Origin: Pseudomonas furukawaii
GTDB taxonomy: Bacteria; Pseudomonadota; Gammaproteobacteria; Pseudomonadales; Pseudomonadaceae
Assembly (NCBI RefSeq): GCF_002355475.1
Contig: NZ_AP014862.1
Span: 2,604,001 to 2,668,000 of the forward strand
DNA length: 64,000 bases
Direction: 5' to 3'
Shown here: positions 34,279 through 45,782 of the stretch, piece after piece
Layout of the letters: each line of letters begins with the position of its first letter
How positions within the stretch are numbered: position 1 is the first letter of the stretch
The notes under the pieces: generated by a model
Database searches by the model: none
Told to the model about the DNA's origin: nothing
The model's input: only the letters and a program-made list of their open reading frames with translations
Program-made: the position numbers and the translations under genes

Positions 34279-35238
34279 ATGGACCTGTTGCTGATCCTCA
34301 CCTATGCCTCCATCTGCATCGCCATCTTCAAGATCTTCAATATCCCGCTGAACAAGTGGACCGTCCCCACCGCCGTGCTGGGCGGGGTGGTGCTGATCGG
34401 CGCGCTGATCTTCCTGATGAACTACAACCACCCCTATTCGGAGGTGGCGCGGACCTACTTCGTCTCGGTGCCCATCGTCCCCGAAGTGTCCGGCGAGGTC
34501 ATCGAAGTGCCGGTCAAGCCGAACCAGCTCCTGGCGGCGGGCGATGTGCTGTTCCGCATCGATCCCACCCCCTTCGAGAACCGCGTCAGGTCGTTCAAGG
34601 CCCAACTGGTCGCGGCCCGCGCCGACCAGTCCCGCGCCCGTGAGCTGGCCGCACGCAACGTCGGCAACCGCCGTGACGTGGACCTGACCACGGCGCGGGT
34701 GGAAGACCTGCAGGCGCAGCTGAACATCGCCCAGTTCGAACTGGACAACACCGTGGTGCGGGCGCCCAGCAAGGGCTTCGTCACCCATGTCTCCCTGCGC
34801 CCGGGAGTTCGCGCGGTGAAGCTGCCGCTGCGTCCGTCCATGGTGTTCATTCCCGACGAGGGCCACTACTTCGTGGCCTGGATGCGGCAGAACAGCCAGC
34901 TGCGCCTGACCCCCGGGGACGAGGCGGAAGTGGCCTTCGACGGTATTCCCGGCAAGGTCTTCACGGGCAGGGTGAGGCAGGTGATCTCGGTGATCGGCGA
35001 GGGCCAGGTGCAACCCTCAGGGACCCTGCTGAGCTTCACCGGTTCGCCGCCCCCGGGGCGCGTGCCGGTCTCCATCGAAATCACCGACCCCGACTACGCC
35101 CAGTACGCGGCGCTGATGCCCGGCGGCTCCTACGGCCAGGCGGCGCTCTACAGCGAGCATTTCCACCATGTGGCCATCATGCGCAAGATCCTCCTGCGGA
35201 TGGCGGCCTGGATGAACTACATCTTCCCCTTCCACTGA
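34279..35238 (+). CDS. HlyD-family membrane fusion protein, YiaV-like
   Basis: 319 residues. Two N-terminal hydrophobic segments (residues 2-19 and 33-54) anchor it in the inner membrane. The periplasmic part has the biotinyl-lipoyl-like half (VSVPIVPEVSGEVIEVPVKP), a short hairpin of helices with KAQLVAARADQSRARELAAR, and the second lipoyl half with FELDNTVVRAPSKGFVTHVS. The double N-terminal segment and the C-terminal helix RKILLRMAAWMNYIF resemble YiaV and YibH. It is probably coupled to the DUF3302 protein. It may bridge the inner-membrane pump to the outer membrane. Confidence 0.9.
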   Translation: MDLLLILTYASICIAIFKIFNIPLNKWTVPTAVLGGVVLIGALIFLMNYNHPYSEVARTYFVSVPIVPEVSGEVIEVPVKPNQLLAAGDVLFRIDPTPFENRVRSFKAQLVAARADQSRARELAARNVGNRRDVDLTTARVEDLQAQLNIAQFELDNTVVRAPSKGFVTHVSLRPGVRAVKLPLRPSMVFIPDEGHYFVAWMRQNSQLRLTPGDEAEVAFDGIPGKVFTGRVRQVISVIGEGQVQPSGTLLSFTGSPPPGRVPVSIEITDPDYAQYAALMPGGSYGQAALYSEHFHHVAIMRKILLRMAAWMNYIFPFH

Positions 35239-35245
35239 CCGCGAG

Positions 35246-36142
35246 CTAGCGGGGAGGCTGCCCGGCGATCCAGTGCCGGGCCACGTCCTCCCGGCGGCAG
35301 ACCCACACCTCCCCATGGCCCTGCACGTGATCGAGAAAGCGTGCCAGGGCCAGGGTGCGTGCGGGGTGGCCGCTGATGCGCCCGTGCAGGCCGACGCTCA
35401 TCAGCTTGGGGTGGCGCTCGCCCTCCCGCCACAGCCAGTCGAAGGCGTCCTTCAGGGACTGGTAGAAGTCCTGGCCCGAGGCGAAGCCGTGGGGCATCAG
35501 GTAGCGGGCGTCGTTGTTCACCAGGCTGTAGGGGATCACCAGGTGCGGCGGTTCGCCTGGCAGCCACCACGGCAGGTCGTCGTTGTAGGCGTCGGAGTCG
35601 TAGAGGAATCCCCCTTCCTCCCGCAGCAGGCGCCGGGTGTTGGCGCTGACCCTGCCGGTGTACCAGCCCACCGGGCGCCGGCCGCAAAGGCGCTCGATCA
35701 CCTCGACCGTCTGGCGGATATGGCGGCGCTCCTCGTCCTCGGCGATGGTCCGGTAGTCCAGCCAGCGCCAGCCATGCCCGGCCACTTCGTGCCCGGCGGC
35801 GGCCAGGGCGCGGCCCAGTTCCGGCACCAGCTCCAGGGCGCGGCCCACGGCGAAGGCGGTGAGGGGCAGGCCACGCTCGGCGAACAGCGCCAGCAGCCGC
35901 CAGGCGCCCGCGCGGGAGCCGTACTCGTAGAGGCCCTCGACGCTGAGGTCCCGTTCGCCCTCGCGGGCCGGTCGGCCCGACAGTTCGTGGAGGTAGGCCT
36001 CGGAGCGGGGATCGTCGTTGAGCACCGTGGATTCCGCGCCTTCCTCGATGTTCAGGACGAACTGCAGCGCCACCCGCGCCTCGCCCGGCCAGTGGGGATG
36101 GGGCGGGGCGCCGGCGTAGCCGACCAGGTCCCGGGGTTGCAT
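35246..36142 (-). CDS. Polysaccharide deacetylase-fold hydrolase, PuuE (cofactor-independent allantoinase)-like
   Basis: 298 residues. It begins MQPRDLVGYAGAPPHPHWPG and continues ARVALQFVLNIEEGAESTVL, which closely follows PuuE of Pseudomonas fluorescens. The NodB-type core includes AGHEVAGHGWRWLDYRT and GWYTGRVSANTRRLL. PuuE hydrolyses allantoin without a bound metal. One difference is HGRISGHPAR where PuuE has HCRLIGRPAR, so a related substrate is possible. No ureide pathway gene is nearby. The start codon overlaps the stop of the acetyltransferase gene (TGATG at 36140-36144), so the two are translationally coupled. Confidence 0.82.
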   Translation of the reverse strand: MQPRDLVGYAGAPPHPHWPGEARVALQFVLNIEEGAESTVLNDDPRSEAYLHELSGRPAREGERDLSVEGLYEYGSRAGAWRLLALFAERGLPLTAFAVGRALELVPELGRALAAAGHEVAGHGWRWLDYRTIAEDEERRHIRQTVEVIERLCGRRPVGWYTGRVSANTRRLLREEGGFLYDSDAYNDDLPWWLPGEPPHLVIPYSLVNNDARYLMPHGFASGQDFYQSLKDAFDWLWREGERHPKLMSVGLHGRISGHPARTLALARFLDHVQGHGEVWVCRREDVARHWIAGQPPR

Positions 36143-36999
36143 CAGCCCAGCTCGAAGGTGGTGACGCCGAATACCCGCGCCTGGTCCTGCTGCGGCGGCG
36201 GGCCCAGGTACATGCGCGCGCAGCCGAAGATTTCCACCATGCCGTGGCGGCGTACCAGGGCCATGGCTTCGACATTGTTCTCCGGGGCGTCGAGGAACAG
36301 CGGCCCGCCGACGGCGAACCCGGCCAGTTGCCGGTAGAGGGCTTCGGCCACGCCGGCGTCGTCGGCGAACAGCGGCCCGATCTTGCAGCCCTCGATGCAG
36401 CGGCGCACTACGCCGAACCCGGCCAGGCGGCCCTCGCGTCGATAGCCCAGGGCCAGGGCGTCCGGCTGGGCGATCCAGCCCGGCAGGAAGGTGCCCCGGG
36501 TGGTGGAGAAGCAGGCGCGGTCGTAGGCCAGCACCTCGTCCAGGGGAAAGGCGGCCAGGGGTTCCACCGCCGCGTTGGGCGTCGCCGGCTCGGGGGTGTC
36601 CAGGCGGTAGCGCAGGTTACGGTGGGAAAACACGAAGCCGCCCTTGGCGTAGTAGTCCTGCATGGCGAAGACGCCGTCCATGCCGATGCTGGCGCCGGGG
36701 CGCAGGCGGCCGATGAGTCGCTCGCGGCGAACCTTCCAGAGGGTGTCGCCGAGCCCTCGACCGCGAAACTCCGGGCGCACGATGAAAAAGCCCATGAAAC
36801 CGAACTCGCCGTTGTAGGCGGTGATGGCGCCGCCGCCGATCAGCTCGCCATCCAGCTCGGCGGCGATGAAGGCCTCGGGGTCGGTGGCCCAGAACAGCTC
36901 GGCGTCGTGCAGGCCGGGGTTCCAGCCTTCGCGGGCCGCCCAGGCCACCAGCTCGTCCAGTTCGGCGCGGGTCATGTTGCGGATCAGCAGGGACGTCAT
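36142..36999 (-). CDS. GNAT-family N-acetyltransferase
   Basis: 285 residues from ATG 36999, which has GGAG upstream; an in-frame ATG at 37041 is less well placed. The acetyl-CoA motif is GFFIVRPEFRGRGLGDTLWK (about residues 70-89), with the R-G-R-G-L-G pyrophosphate loop. The C-terminal half carries a second GNAT-like domain (YRREGRLAGFGVVRRC and FLDAPENNVEAMALVRRHGM), as in the double-domain proteins with a YitH-type C-terminus. The substrate is unknown. It is coupled to the PuuE-like gene, so acetylation and deacylation of related compounds may be linked. Confidence 0.87.
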   Translation of the reverse strand: MTSLLIRNMTRAELDELVAWAAREGWNPGLHDAELFWATDPEAFIAAELDGELIGGGAITAYNGEFGFMGFFIVRPEFRGRGLGDTLWKVRRERLIGRLRPGASIGMDGVFAMQDYYAKGGFVFSHRNLRYRLDTPEPATPNAAVEPLAAFPLDEVLAYDRACFSTTRGTFLPGWIAQPDALALGYRREGRLAGFGVVRRCIEGCKIGPLFADDAGVAEALYRQLAGFAVGGPLFLDAPENNVEAMALVRRHGMVEIFGCARMYLGPPPQQDQARVFGVTTFELG

Positions 37000-37074
37000 G
37001 GCGGCCACTCCGGCGAGGCGTTTCTTTGGGTATAGCGCCAACCCGGAACCCGGGCCACGAGGTCGGGACGCCGT

Positions 37075-37473
37075 TCAGCCGCCCAGCAGGTCGTGGGCGT
37101 CGAGGAGCCGGTAGGCGATCTCGGGGTGGTTTTCCAGTCCACGACGGATGGCGGCGGGGATGGACTGGCGGGTCTTGCGGCAGAGGCCGGGCAGCGGGTC
37201 GATGCGGATCTCGAAACCGCGCATGGTGCGCACCTCGTTGATACCGGGGGCGATGTGCAGGCGCAGGCCCAGCTGCTCGTACATGCGTTGCTGCAGACGC
37301 TCCAGGTCCTCCAGGCTCTGCAGGCGCTCCAGCCGCTCCAGCAGGCGCTTCTCTTCCTGCCGGGTCAGCAGCAGGATGCGCAGGTCGGCGCCGGGATTCT
37401 CCAGCAGCGCGTCGCGCCCGCAATCGCAGGCGCCGGGCGGGCAGGGCTGGCGGAGGGGAGGAGAGGCGGTCAT
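37075..37473 (-). CDS. Conserved hypothetical protein with central coiled coil
   Basis: 132 residues. The N-terminus has a Cys-rich stretch (PCPPGACDCGRDALLENP) that could bind a metal. A strongly helical segment with heptad spacing follows (EEKRLLERLERLQSLEDLER). The C-terminal third ends SIPAAIRRGLENHPEIAYRL. No known domain is recognised, but the composition and good coding character suggest a real, conserved Pseudomonas protein. It is on the same strand as, and 75 bp upstream of, the acetyltransferase gene. Confidence 0.72.
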   Translation of the reverse strand: MTASPPLRQPCPPGACDCGRDALLENPGADLRILLLTRQEEKRLLERLERLQSLEDLERLQQRMYEQLGLRLHIAPGINEVRTMRGFEIRIDPLPGLCRKTRQSIPAAIRRGLENHPEIAYRLLDAHDLLGG

Positions 37474-37507
37474 GGGCCGAGCATAGCCGCCTGCGGGACG
37501 CGCCGCA

Positions 37508-38305
37508 TCAGCGCAGGAAGTCCGCCACCGCCGCCAGCACCGCCTCGGGCTTCTCCCGATGGGGCACGTGGCCGCAGTCGTCCATCAGCAGCAACCGGGA
37601 CGGACCCTCGGTGAGCTGGACGATGCGCTGGGGGTGGAGGCGGGAACCGAACTCGTCCTGGTCGCCGTGGATGACCAGCAGCGGGCAGTCGAGGGACTGG
37701 ATTTCCTCCTCCAGGGTCCAGTGGGCGTAGGCGGGGGAAAGCCAGGTCTCGGTCCAGGCGTCCAGCACCCAGCGGGCCTTGTCGCCGTGGTATTTCACCA
37801 GCCGCTGCAACTGTTCGGGCTGCCGGAAGTTCTCCTTGGCGACGCGAATGCCCTCCAGGGTGTGCTCCTCGACGAAGGCCTGGGCGGCCACGGTGATCAG
37901 CGCATGGCAATGCATCCGGTGGCGGTCGGCGCAGAGCGTGGCCATGGCGCCGCCGACGCTGTGGCCGAAGGCGATGAAATCGTCGATGCCCAGCTGGTCC
38001 TTCACCGCCGGAAAGGCACGCTCCGCCTCGTCGGCGATGAAGCCGAAGGTCAGCTCGTCGGGGTGCGGGTCCGAGCGCCCGAAGCCCAGGCGGTCATAGG
38101 CCACCACCGCCTTGCCGGTGGCGGCCGCCAGCCGGGCCGGAAAATCCCGCCAGAGCTCGACGCAACCCAGGGAGTCGTGGAAGAGCACGATGGGCGCCTG
38201 ATCGAAGCAGGGGCTCTGGTGATCGGGGCTCCAGATGCGCACGAAAAGCTTGCCGTGGAGGCTCTCGACACGCAGGTCCTGGGTGTGGTGGCTGGTGCTG
38301 GTCAC
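37508..38305 (-). CDS. Alpha/beta-fold hydrolase
   Basis: 265 residues from a GTG start at 38305 with AAGGAG six bases upstream; the much longer open frame beyond it runs antisense to the regulator gene and is not coding. The catalytic triad is Ser116 in GHSVGGA, the Asp in HGDQDEFGS and the His in DDCGHVPHRE. Cap-domain residues lie between about 130 and 200. The family covers esterases, haloperoxidase-like enzymes and C-C bond hydrolases. It is divergent from the GlxA-type regulator at 38525, which may control it. The substrate is unknown. Confidence 0.87.
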   Translation of the reverse strand: MTSTSHHTQDLRVESLHGKLFVRIWSPDHQSPCFDQAPIVLFHDSLGCVELWRDFPARLAAATGKAVVAYDRLGFGRSDPHPDELTFGFIADEAERAFPAVKDQLGIDDFIAFGHSVGGAMATLCADRHRMHCHALITVAAQAFVEEHTLEGIRVAKENFRQPEQLQRLVKYHGDKARWVLDAWTETWLSPAYAHWTLEEEIQSLDCPLLVIHGDQDEFGSRLHPQRIVQLTEGPSRLLLMDDCGHVPHREKPEAVLAAVADFLR

Positions 38306-38524
38306 AGGGATCTCCTTGAGAGGCGACGTTGCACAGGCTGCCAGAAATTCCCCGGTCGTGGGGTGAAGTCGGTCGAAAGAGTCGCCTTCAAGCGCCCTCG
38401 ACCGGTCAGTCGACGGGCGAGTCGCATCCAGACATCTTCGGGGCGGGTGGCGGCTCACTGTCGGGTGGCGCATCGGTGGTAGGCTGCCGCTAGGATCCCG
38501 CGTGGAGTCGAAACGGGTGGTCGG

Positions 38525-39562
38525 ATGAAGTCCTCCTTCGAAAGCGTCCTCAAAAGCAAGAACCTGGTTCACCTGGACAAGGCCCGCAATGCCGGGCTGA
38601 CGCTCCCGGTGCGGCGGGTGGCCTTCGTCCTGCGCGAGCACTTCTCGATGATGGCCTTCACCGGCGCCGTGGATGCCCTGGTCACCGCCAACCTGATGAG
38701 CTCGCTGCCGCTGTTCGAAGTCAAGGTGGTGGGTGGCGCCCAGCGCCTGGTGGTGAGCGATATCGGCATCTCCATCTCCACCGACTGCACCCTGGAGGAA
38801 CTCGACGAGAAGACCCAGGACATCCTGGTGGTCTGCGGCGGCTTCCGCGTGGTGCTGGAGCCCGACCCACGGCTGCGGACCAAGCTGCGCGCCGCCGATG
38901 GCGCTGGCGCGACCCTGGGCGGCCTGTGGAACGGCGCCTACTTCCTGGCCGAGGCCGGGCTGCTGGATGGCCACGAGTGCGCCTTCCACCCGGACGGCCG
39001 GGTGATGATGGCCGAGCATTTCCCCAAGGTCCGCCTCAGCAGCCGCAACCATGTGGTGGAAGCCACGCGCATCAGCTGCGCCGGCGCCAACAGCTCCCTC
39101 GGCATGATGCTCGACGTGGTGCGCGACCGCGCCAACCCCGAGCTGGTGAGCGCGGTGGAAGAGGTGCTGAGCTGCGACAAGATGAAGGACGTGGTGGACG
39201 TGTCCGTGGTCGCCATCGATTTCGACCCGACCCTGCCCAGCCCGCTGAAGATCGCCCTGGAGCTGATGCACAGCAATATCGAGGACCCCATCGAGATCGA
39301 CGAGATCGCCCGCTATGCCGGCATCTCCCGTCGTCACCTCGAACGCCTGTTCCGCCGCTACGTCAATGCCACGCCGCCGCGCTACTACCTGGAGCTGCGC
39401 CTGACCCATGCGCGGCGGCTGCTGCAGAACACCAACAAGTCCCTGGTGGAGATCGCCGTGGCCTGTGGTTTCGCCACCCTGTCCCACTTCCACCGCTGCT
39501 TCCGTGGCCTGTTCGACATCCCCCCCGGCCAGTTCCGTTCGCGGGTGCAGTTCAAGGGGTGA
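38525..39562 (+). CDS. GlxA-family transcriptional regulator, paralog of the one at 8162
   Basis: 345 residues. It is similar over its whole length to the protein at 8162-9268: both share VRRVAF, LREHFSMMAFTGAVDALVTA, LGGLWNGAYFLAEAGLLDGH and IARYA-x-ISRRHLERLFRR. The DJ-1/PfpI-like domain again lacks the usual nucleophilic Cys (WNGA). The C-terminal AraC HTH pair spans about residues 245-340. It lacks the basic tail of the 8162 protein. The divergent hydrolase gene at 37508-38305 is the natural candidate target; cross-talk with region A is possible because the DNA-reading helices are nearly the same. Confidence 0.92.
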   Translation: MKSSFESVLKSKNLVHLDKARNAGLTLPVRRVAFVLREHFSMMAFTGAVDALVTANLMSSLPLFEVKVVGGAQRLVVSDIGISISTDCTLEELDEKTQDILVVCGGFRVVLEPDPRLRTKLRAADGAGATLGGLWNGAYFLAEAGLLDGHECAFHPDGRVMMAEHFPKVRLSSRNHVVEATRISCAGANSSLGMMLDVVRDRANPELVSAVEEVLSCDKMKDVVDVSVVAIDFDPTLPSPLKIALELMHSNIEDPIEIDEIARYAGISRRHLERLFRRYVNATPPRYYLELRLTHARRLLQNTNKSLVEIAVACGFATLSHFHRCFRGLFDIPPGQFRSRVQFKG

Positions 39563-39587
39563 TCGCGCTCGCTCGCGAACCTTCGCT

Positions 39588-39610
39588 GTAGGAGCGAGCT
39601 CGCTCGCGAA
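39588..39610. repeat. Pseudomonas REP-like element, type GTAGGAGCGAG
   Basis: 23 bp starting GTAGGAGCGAGCTCGC and ending TCGCGAA, with internal GCGAGC/GCTCGC symmetry. A second partial copy, GCTCGCTCGCGAA, lies at 39567-39579. Confidence 0.75.
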
Positions 39611-39628
39611 TGTCGCCTACTCGCGAAT

Positions 39629-39684
39629 TTCGCCGGCAAGCCGGCTCCTACGTGGGGGTCCTTCGCCGGCAAGCCGGCTCCTGC
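39629..39684. repeat. Two tandem REP-like elements
   Basis: Two near-identical 23-bp units, TTCGCCGGCAAGCCGGCTCC followed by TAC (39629-39651) or TGC (39662-39684), are separated by 10 bp. The first is the exact reverse complement of the unit at 14671-14693. Confidence 0.8.
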
Positions 39685-39991
39685 GGCCACGCCGCGATTT
39701 CGGCTGATTGCCTGTTCCGCGAACAGGTCGCCCCTGAAGGCACAAATTTGACGTTCATTTTTGGCCGATACCATTGATGCCTGCATTTTGACCACTCGCT
39801 GAATGCGAGCTGTTTCGTCCGTTGACACATCCTGTTACACGGCGAAACATCGACATAAGGCCAATGTGCCACCACCACCCGAACCCTCTTCGATCAGGCG
39901 GACTCCAGCTGCCGGACCCCTGTCGTGCCGTGATTTTTCGAATGTGATGCCGTGGCCGTGACCGATCCAGACTCGAACCGAGGAAATGGAT

Positions 39992-42817
<2,826 letters not shown>

Positions 42818-42835
42818 GCACGGGGAGGGCGGTGG

Positions 42836-43816
42836 ATGTCCAGGCGATCCGCGTTCGCGCTCATCGGCATCATCGCCCTGGTCCTGCTGGGGACGCAGGT
42901 CGGCTACCGGAGACCGGCCGAAGCGCCCGCGCCGGCCGCCGCCTGGGATGGGCGCTACTTCCCCAATATCCCGCTGACCAGCCACGACGGCCGCCAGCTG
43001 CGCTTCTACGATGACCTGATCGCCGGCAAGGTGGTGCTGGTGAACTTCATCTTCACCAGCTGCGGCGACACCTGTCCCCTGGAAACCGCGCGGCTGCGGC
43101 AGGTGCAGAAGATCCTCGGCCAGCGGGTGGGGCGGGACATCCACTTCTACTCCATCAGCATCGACCCGCTGCACGACACGCCGGAGGTGCTCAGGGCCTA
43201 TGCGGAGCGCTTCCAGGTGGGGCCGGGCTGGCTCTTCCTCACGGGCGACCAGGACCAGATCAACGGACTGCGCGAACGCATGGGGCTGCTGGCCCAGGGA
43301 GACGACCCCGCTGTGCTCAAACAGCACAACCTGAGCCTGATCGTCGGCAACCAGGCCACCGGCCAGTGGATGAAGGTGTCGCCCTTCGAGAACCCCTGGA
43401 TCCTCGCCGACAAGCTGGCCAACAGCCTGCGCAACTGGCAGGACGCGGCCGAACCGGGCCGGGACTATGCCAAGGCTCCGGCCATCCGCCCGCCGTCCTC
43501 CGGCGAGCAGTTGTTCCGCACCCGTTGCAGCGCCTGCCACACACTCGGCGCCCAGCCCGGCGAGCTGGCCAGCCTGCGCAGCCTCGGTCCCGACCTCGCC
43601 GGTGTCACCCGCCAGCGCGACCGGGCCTGGCTGGCCCGCTGGATCCGCGAGCCTGACCGCCTGCTGGCGGAAAAGGACCCGCTCGCCATCAGCCTCTACG
43701 AGCGCTACGACCGCGTCGCCATGCCCAACCTGCGCCTCGCCGAGGCGGATGTGGAGGCCTTGCTGGCCTACCTGGAGGGTGCGGAGGAGGGCGCGCGTCC
43801 GGTTTCGGCGCCCTGA
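42836..43816 (+). CDS. SCO1/SenC-cytochrome c fusion protein
   Basis: 326 residues. One N-terminal membrane anchor (residues 5-22) is followed by a SCO domain with the copper ligands Cys76-x3-Cys80 (TSCGDTCPL) and His164 (LKQHNLSLIV). A C-terminal class I cytochrome c domain has the haem motif CSACH (231-235) and the axial Met296 (VAMPNLRL). SCO proteins deliver copper or reduce thiols at copper sites; the fused haem domain could take electrons from the multicopper oxidase or feed copper reduction. Placed 18 bp after the oxidase gene, it is probably its maturation or electron-transfer partner. Confidence 0.9.
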   Translation: MSRRSAFALIGIIALVLLGTQVGYRRPAEAPAPAAAWDGRYFPNIPLTSHDGRQLRFYDDLIAGKVVLVNFIFTSCGDTCPLETARLRQVQKILGQRVGRDIHFYSISIDPLHDTPEVLRAYAERFQVGPGWLFLTGDQDQINGLRERMGLLAQGDDPAVLKQHNLSLIVGNQATGQWMKVSPFENPWILADKLANSLRNWQDAAEPGRDYAKAPAIRPPSSGEQLFRTRCSACHTLGAQPGELASLRSLGPDLAGVTRQRDRAWLARWIREPDRLLAEKDPLAISLYERYDRVAMPNLRLAEADVEALLAYLEGAEEGARPVSAP

Positions 43817-44091
43817 GTCCCGCCCGTTCGCCCATCCCCGCCTGCGCGTCCCGCCGCCGGACAACCCCGTGACTCGCCTCGGTCTCAGGTATCGCGTTCC
43901 CCGATAGGTCGCATCCCAACAAGCGATTAGTCAGACACCGCGCCTGCGGTCAACCTTTGCCCATCGCCGGGTCTATCCCGCCTGGCGACGTCACCCCGGC
44001 GTTTCCAGCCCTACCGGCTCGGATTGCCTTGATCCGGCCGGCGGTGGCCAACAAGAAGTTCGCCAACAAGAACAATAAGAGGATCCGTTCG

Positions 44092-45771
44092 ATGGCTATT
44101 CGCAATAGCGCCCTCACCCGGCGTGCGCCCCACGCCCTGACGCTCGCCGCAGCGCTGGTGGCCGGTTTCCCCTCCGCACAGGCCTTCGAGATTCAGACCG
44201 GCAACCCGGACCTGAGTCTTCGTTGGGACAACACCCTCAAATACAGCGCCGCCTGGCGCCTGCAGGACCCAAGCAGCACGCTCAGCGAAGGGCAGGTCGC
44301 CCTGAACCAGGACGACGGCGACCGCGCCTTCGACAAGGGACTGATCTCCAACCGGCTCGACATCCTCTCCGAACTGGACATGAGCTACCGCGACTTCGGC
44401 GCCCGCGTCAGCGCCGCCGGCTGGTTCGATACCGTGTACCAGGACGACAACGACAACGACGATCCGGCCCGCGCCAATGCCCGTTCGGTGGCCTACGACC
44501 AGTTCACCGACGACACCCGTCACCTGCATGGCGGCGACGCCGAGATCCTCGATGCCTTCGTCTACTGGAACGGCGCGCTGGCCGACAAGGCCACCTCGGT
44601 GCGCCTGGGTCGTCATGGCCTGATCTGGGGCGAGAGCCTGTTCTTCGGCGCCAACGGCATCGCCGGCGGCATGGCGCCGGTGGACGTGGTCAAGGCCGTC
44701 TCGGTGCCCAACACCCAGTTCAAGGAGATCACCCGTCCGGTCAACCAGCTCTCGGGCACCTTCCAGCTGACCGACGACCTGTCCCTCGGCGCCTTCTACC
44801 AGTTCGAATGGGAGGAAACGCGCCTGCCCGCGGCCGGCAGCTACTTCTCGGTGAGCGACACCATCGGCGAAGGCAACGAGCGCCTCATCGTCGGCGCGCC
44901 GTTCCCGCCCTTCCTCGGCGGCAACCCGAATAGCCCGGCGGCCTTCTTCCATGGCAATGACAAGGAAGCCAAGAGCTCTGGGCAGGGCGGCCTGCAGCTG
45001 CGCTACACCGCCGACACCACCGAGTACGGTCTCTACGCCATCCAGTACCACGACAAGTCGCCGAAGCTTTACCTGAAGCCCAATGCCACCGGGCCCAACT
45101 TCGCCACCGGCCAGGTGGGCGAGTACTACTGGGTCTACCCGGAGGAGATCCGCGCCCTGGGCGCCAGCTTCGCCACCACCGTTGACGAGTTCAGCTTCGC
45201 CGGCGAAGCCTCCCTGCGCTGGAACATGCCCCTGGTCTCCAACGGACAGACCGTGCTACCGGGCGTGGCCGCCGACAACGACGACGACCCGCTCTATGCC
45301 GTCGGCCGCACCGCCCACGTCAACCTGAACATGCTTGCGTCCCTCGGCCCGTCGTTCATTTCCAACGAGGCCAGCCTGGTGGGCGAGATCGCCTGGAACC
45401 GCCTGCTCAGCGTGACCAGGAACCGCGCCGCGCTGGACCCCGGCGCCACCGACGATGGCCTCGGCATGAAGCTGGTCTACACGCCGACTTACCGCCAGGT
45501 CTTCCCCGGCATCGACCTCAGCGTGCCGGTGGGCATCAGCTACTTCCCCCTGGGCAAGTCGGCCGTGGTCAGCAGCTTCGGGCCGGACGGCGGCGGCGAC
45601 TTCAACATCGGCGTCAGCGCCACCTACCTCGACCGGGTCACCTTCGGCCTCACCTACACCCACTACTACGGGGCGGAGGACACCAACCTGAATTCGGCCA
45701 CGAGGTTCAACTTCAAGCAGTCGCTGAAGGACCGGGACTACCTGGCCTTCTCCGTGAAAACCACCTTCTGA
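44092..45771 (+). CDS. DUF1302 outer-membrane beta-barrel protein, copy 2
   Basis: 559 residues from ATG 44092; AAGAGGAT precedes it. Signal peptide about 1-33 (ending PSAQA), then FEIQTGNPDLSLRWDNTLKY, nearly the same opening as the copy at 26876. It ends AFSVKTTF with the C-terminal Phe of outer-membrane barrels. It is about 80 residues shorter than copy 1, and the middle differs, so the two may carry different ligands. It is the first gene of a long same-strand array that reaches 58107. The 275 bp before it hold no gene; I found no copy of the C1/C2 activator site there. Confidence 0.88.
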   Translation: MAIRNSALTRRAPHALTLAAALVAGFPSAQAFEIQTGNPDLSLRWDNTLKYSAAWRLQDPSSTLSEGQVALNQDDGDRAFDKGLISNRLDILSELDMSYRDFGARVSAAGWFDTVYQDDNDNDDPARANARSVAYDQFTDDTRHLHGGDAEILDAFVYWNGALADKATSVRLGRHGLIWGESLFFGANGIAGGMAPVDVVKAVSVPNTQFKEITRPVNQLSGTFQLTDDLSLGAFYQFEWEETRLPAAGSYFSVSDTIGEGNERLIVGAPFPPFLGGNPNSPAAFFHGNDKEAKSSGQGGLQLRYTADTTEYGLYAIQYHDKSPKLYLKPNATGPNFATGQVGEYYWVYPEEIRALGASFATTVDEFSFAGEASLRWNMPLVSNGQTVLPGVAADNDDDPLYAVGRTAHVNLNMLASLGPSFISNEASLVGEIAWNRLLSVTRNRAALDPGATDDGLGMKLVYTPTYRQVFPGIDLSVPVGISYFPLGKSAVVSSFGPDGGGDFNIGVSATYLDRVTFGLTYTHYYGAEDTNLNSATRFNFKQSLKDRDYLAFSVKTTF

Positions 45772-45782
45772 GGGACTTGCGC

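Larger units (their letters stand above)
39563..39991. other. 429-bp gene-free region with REP repeats and the multicopper oxidase promoter region
   Basis: I see no gene here. The left third is a cluster of REP-like units (39588-39684) with GCTCGCTCGCGAA-type half-copies next to them. The right part is AT-richer and should hold the promoter of the oxidase gene: a TTGACA hexamer lies at 39822-39827, flanked by the inverted repeat TGTTTCG (39811) and CGAAACA (39843). Confidence 0.6.

Noticed and set aside
37508-39493. A single 661-residue protein joining the hydrolase to a long N-terminal part
   Set aside because: The extra N-terminal part is antisense to the GlxA-type gene at 38525. A well-spaced AAGGAG and GTG at 38305 give the natural start of the hydrolase.
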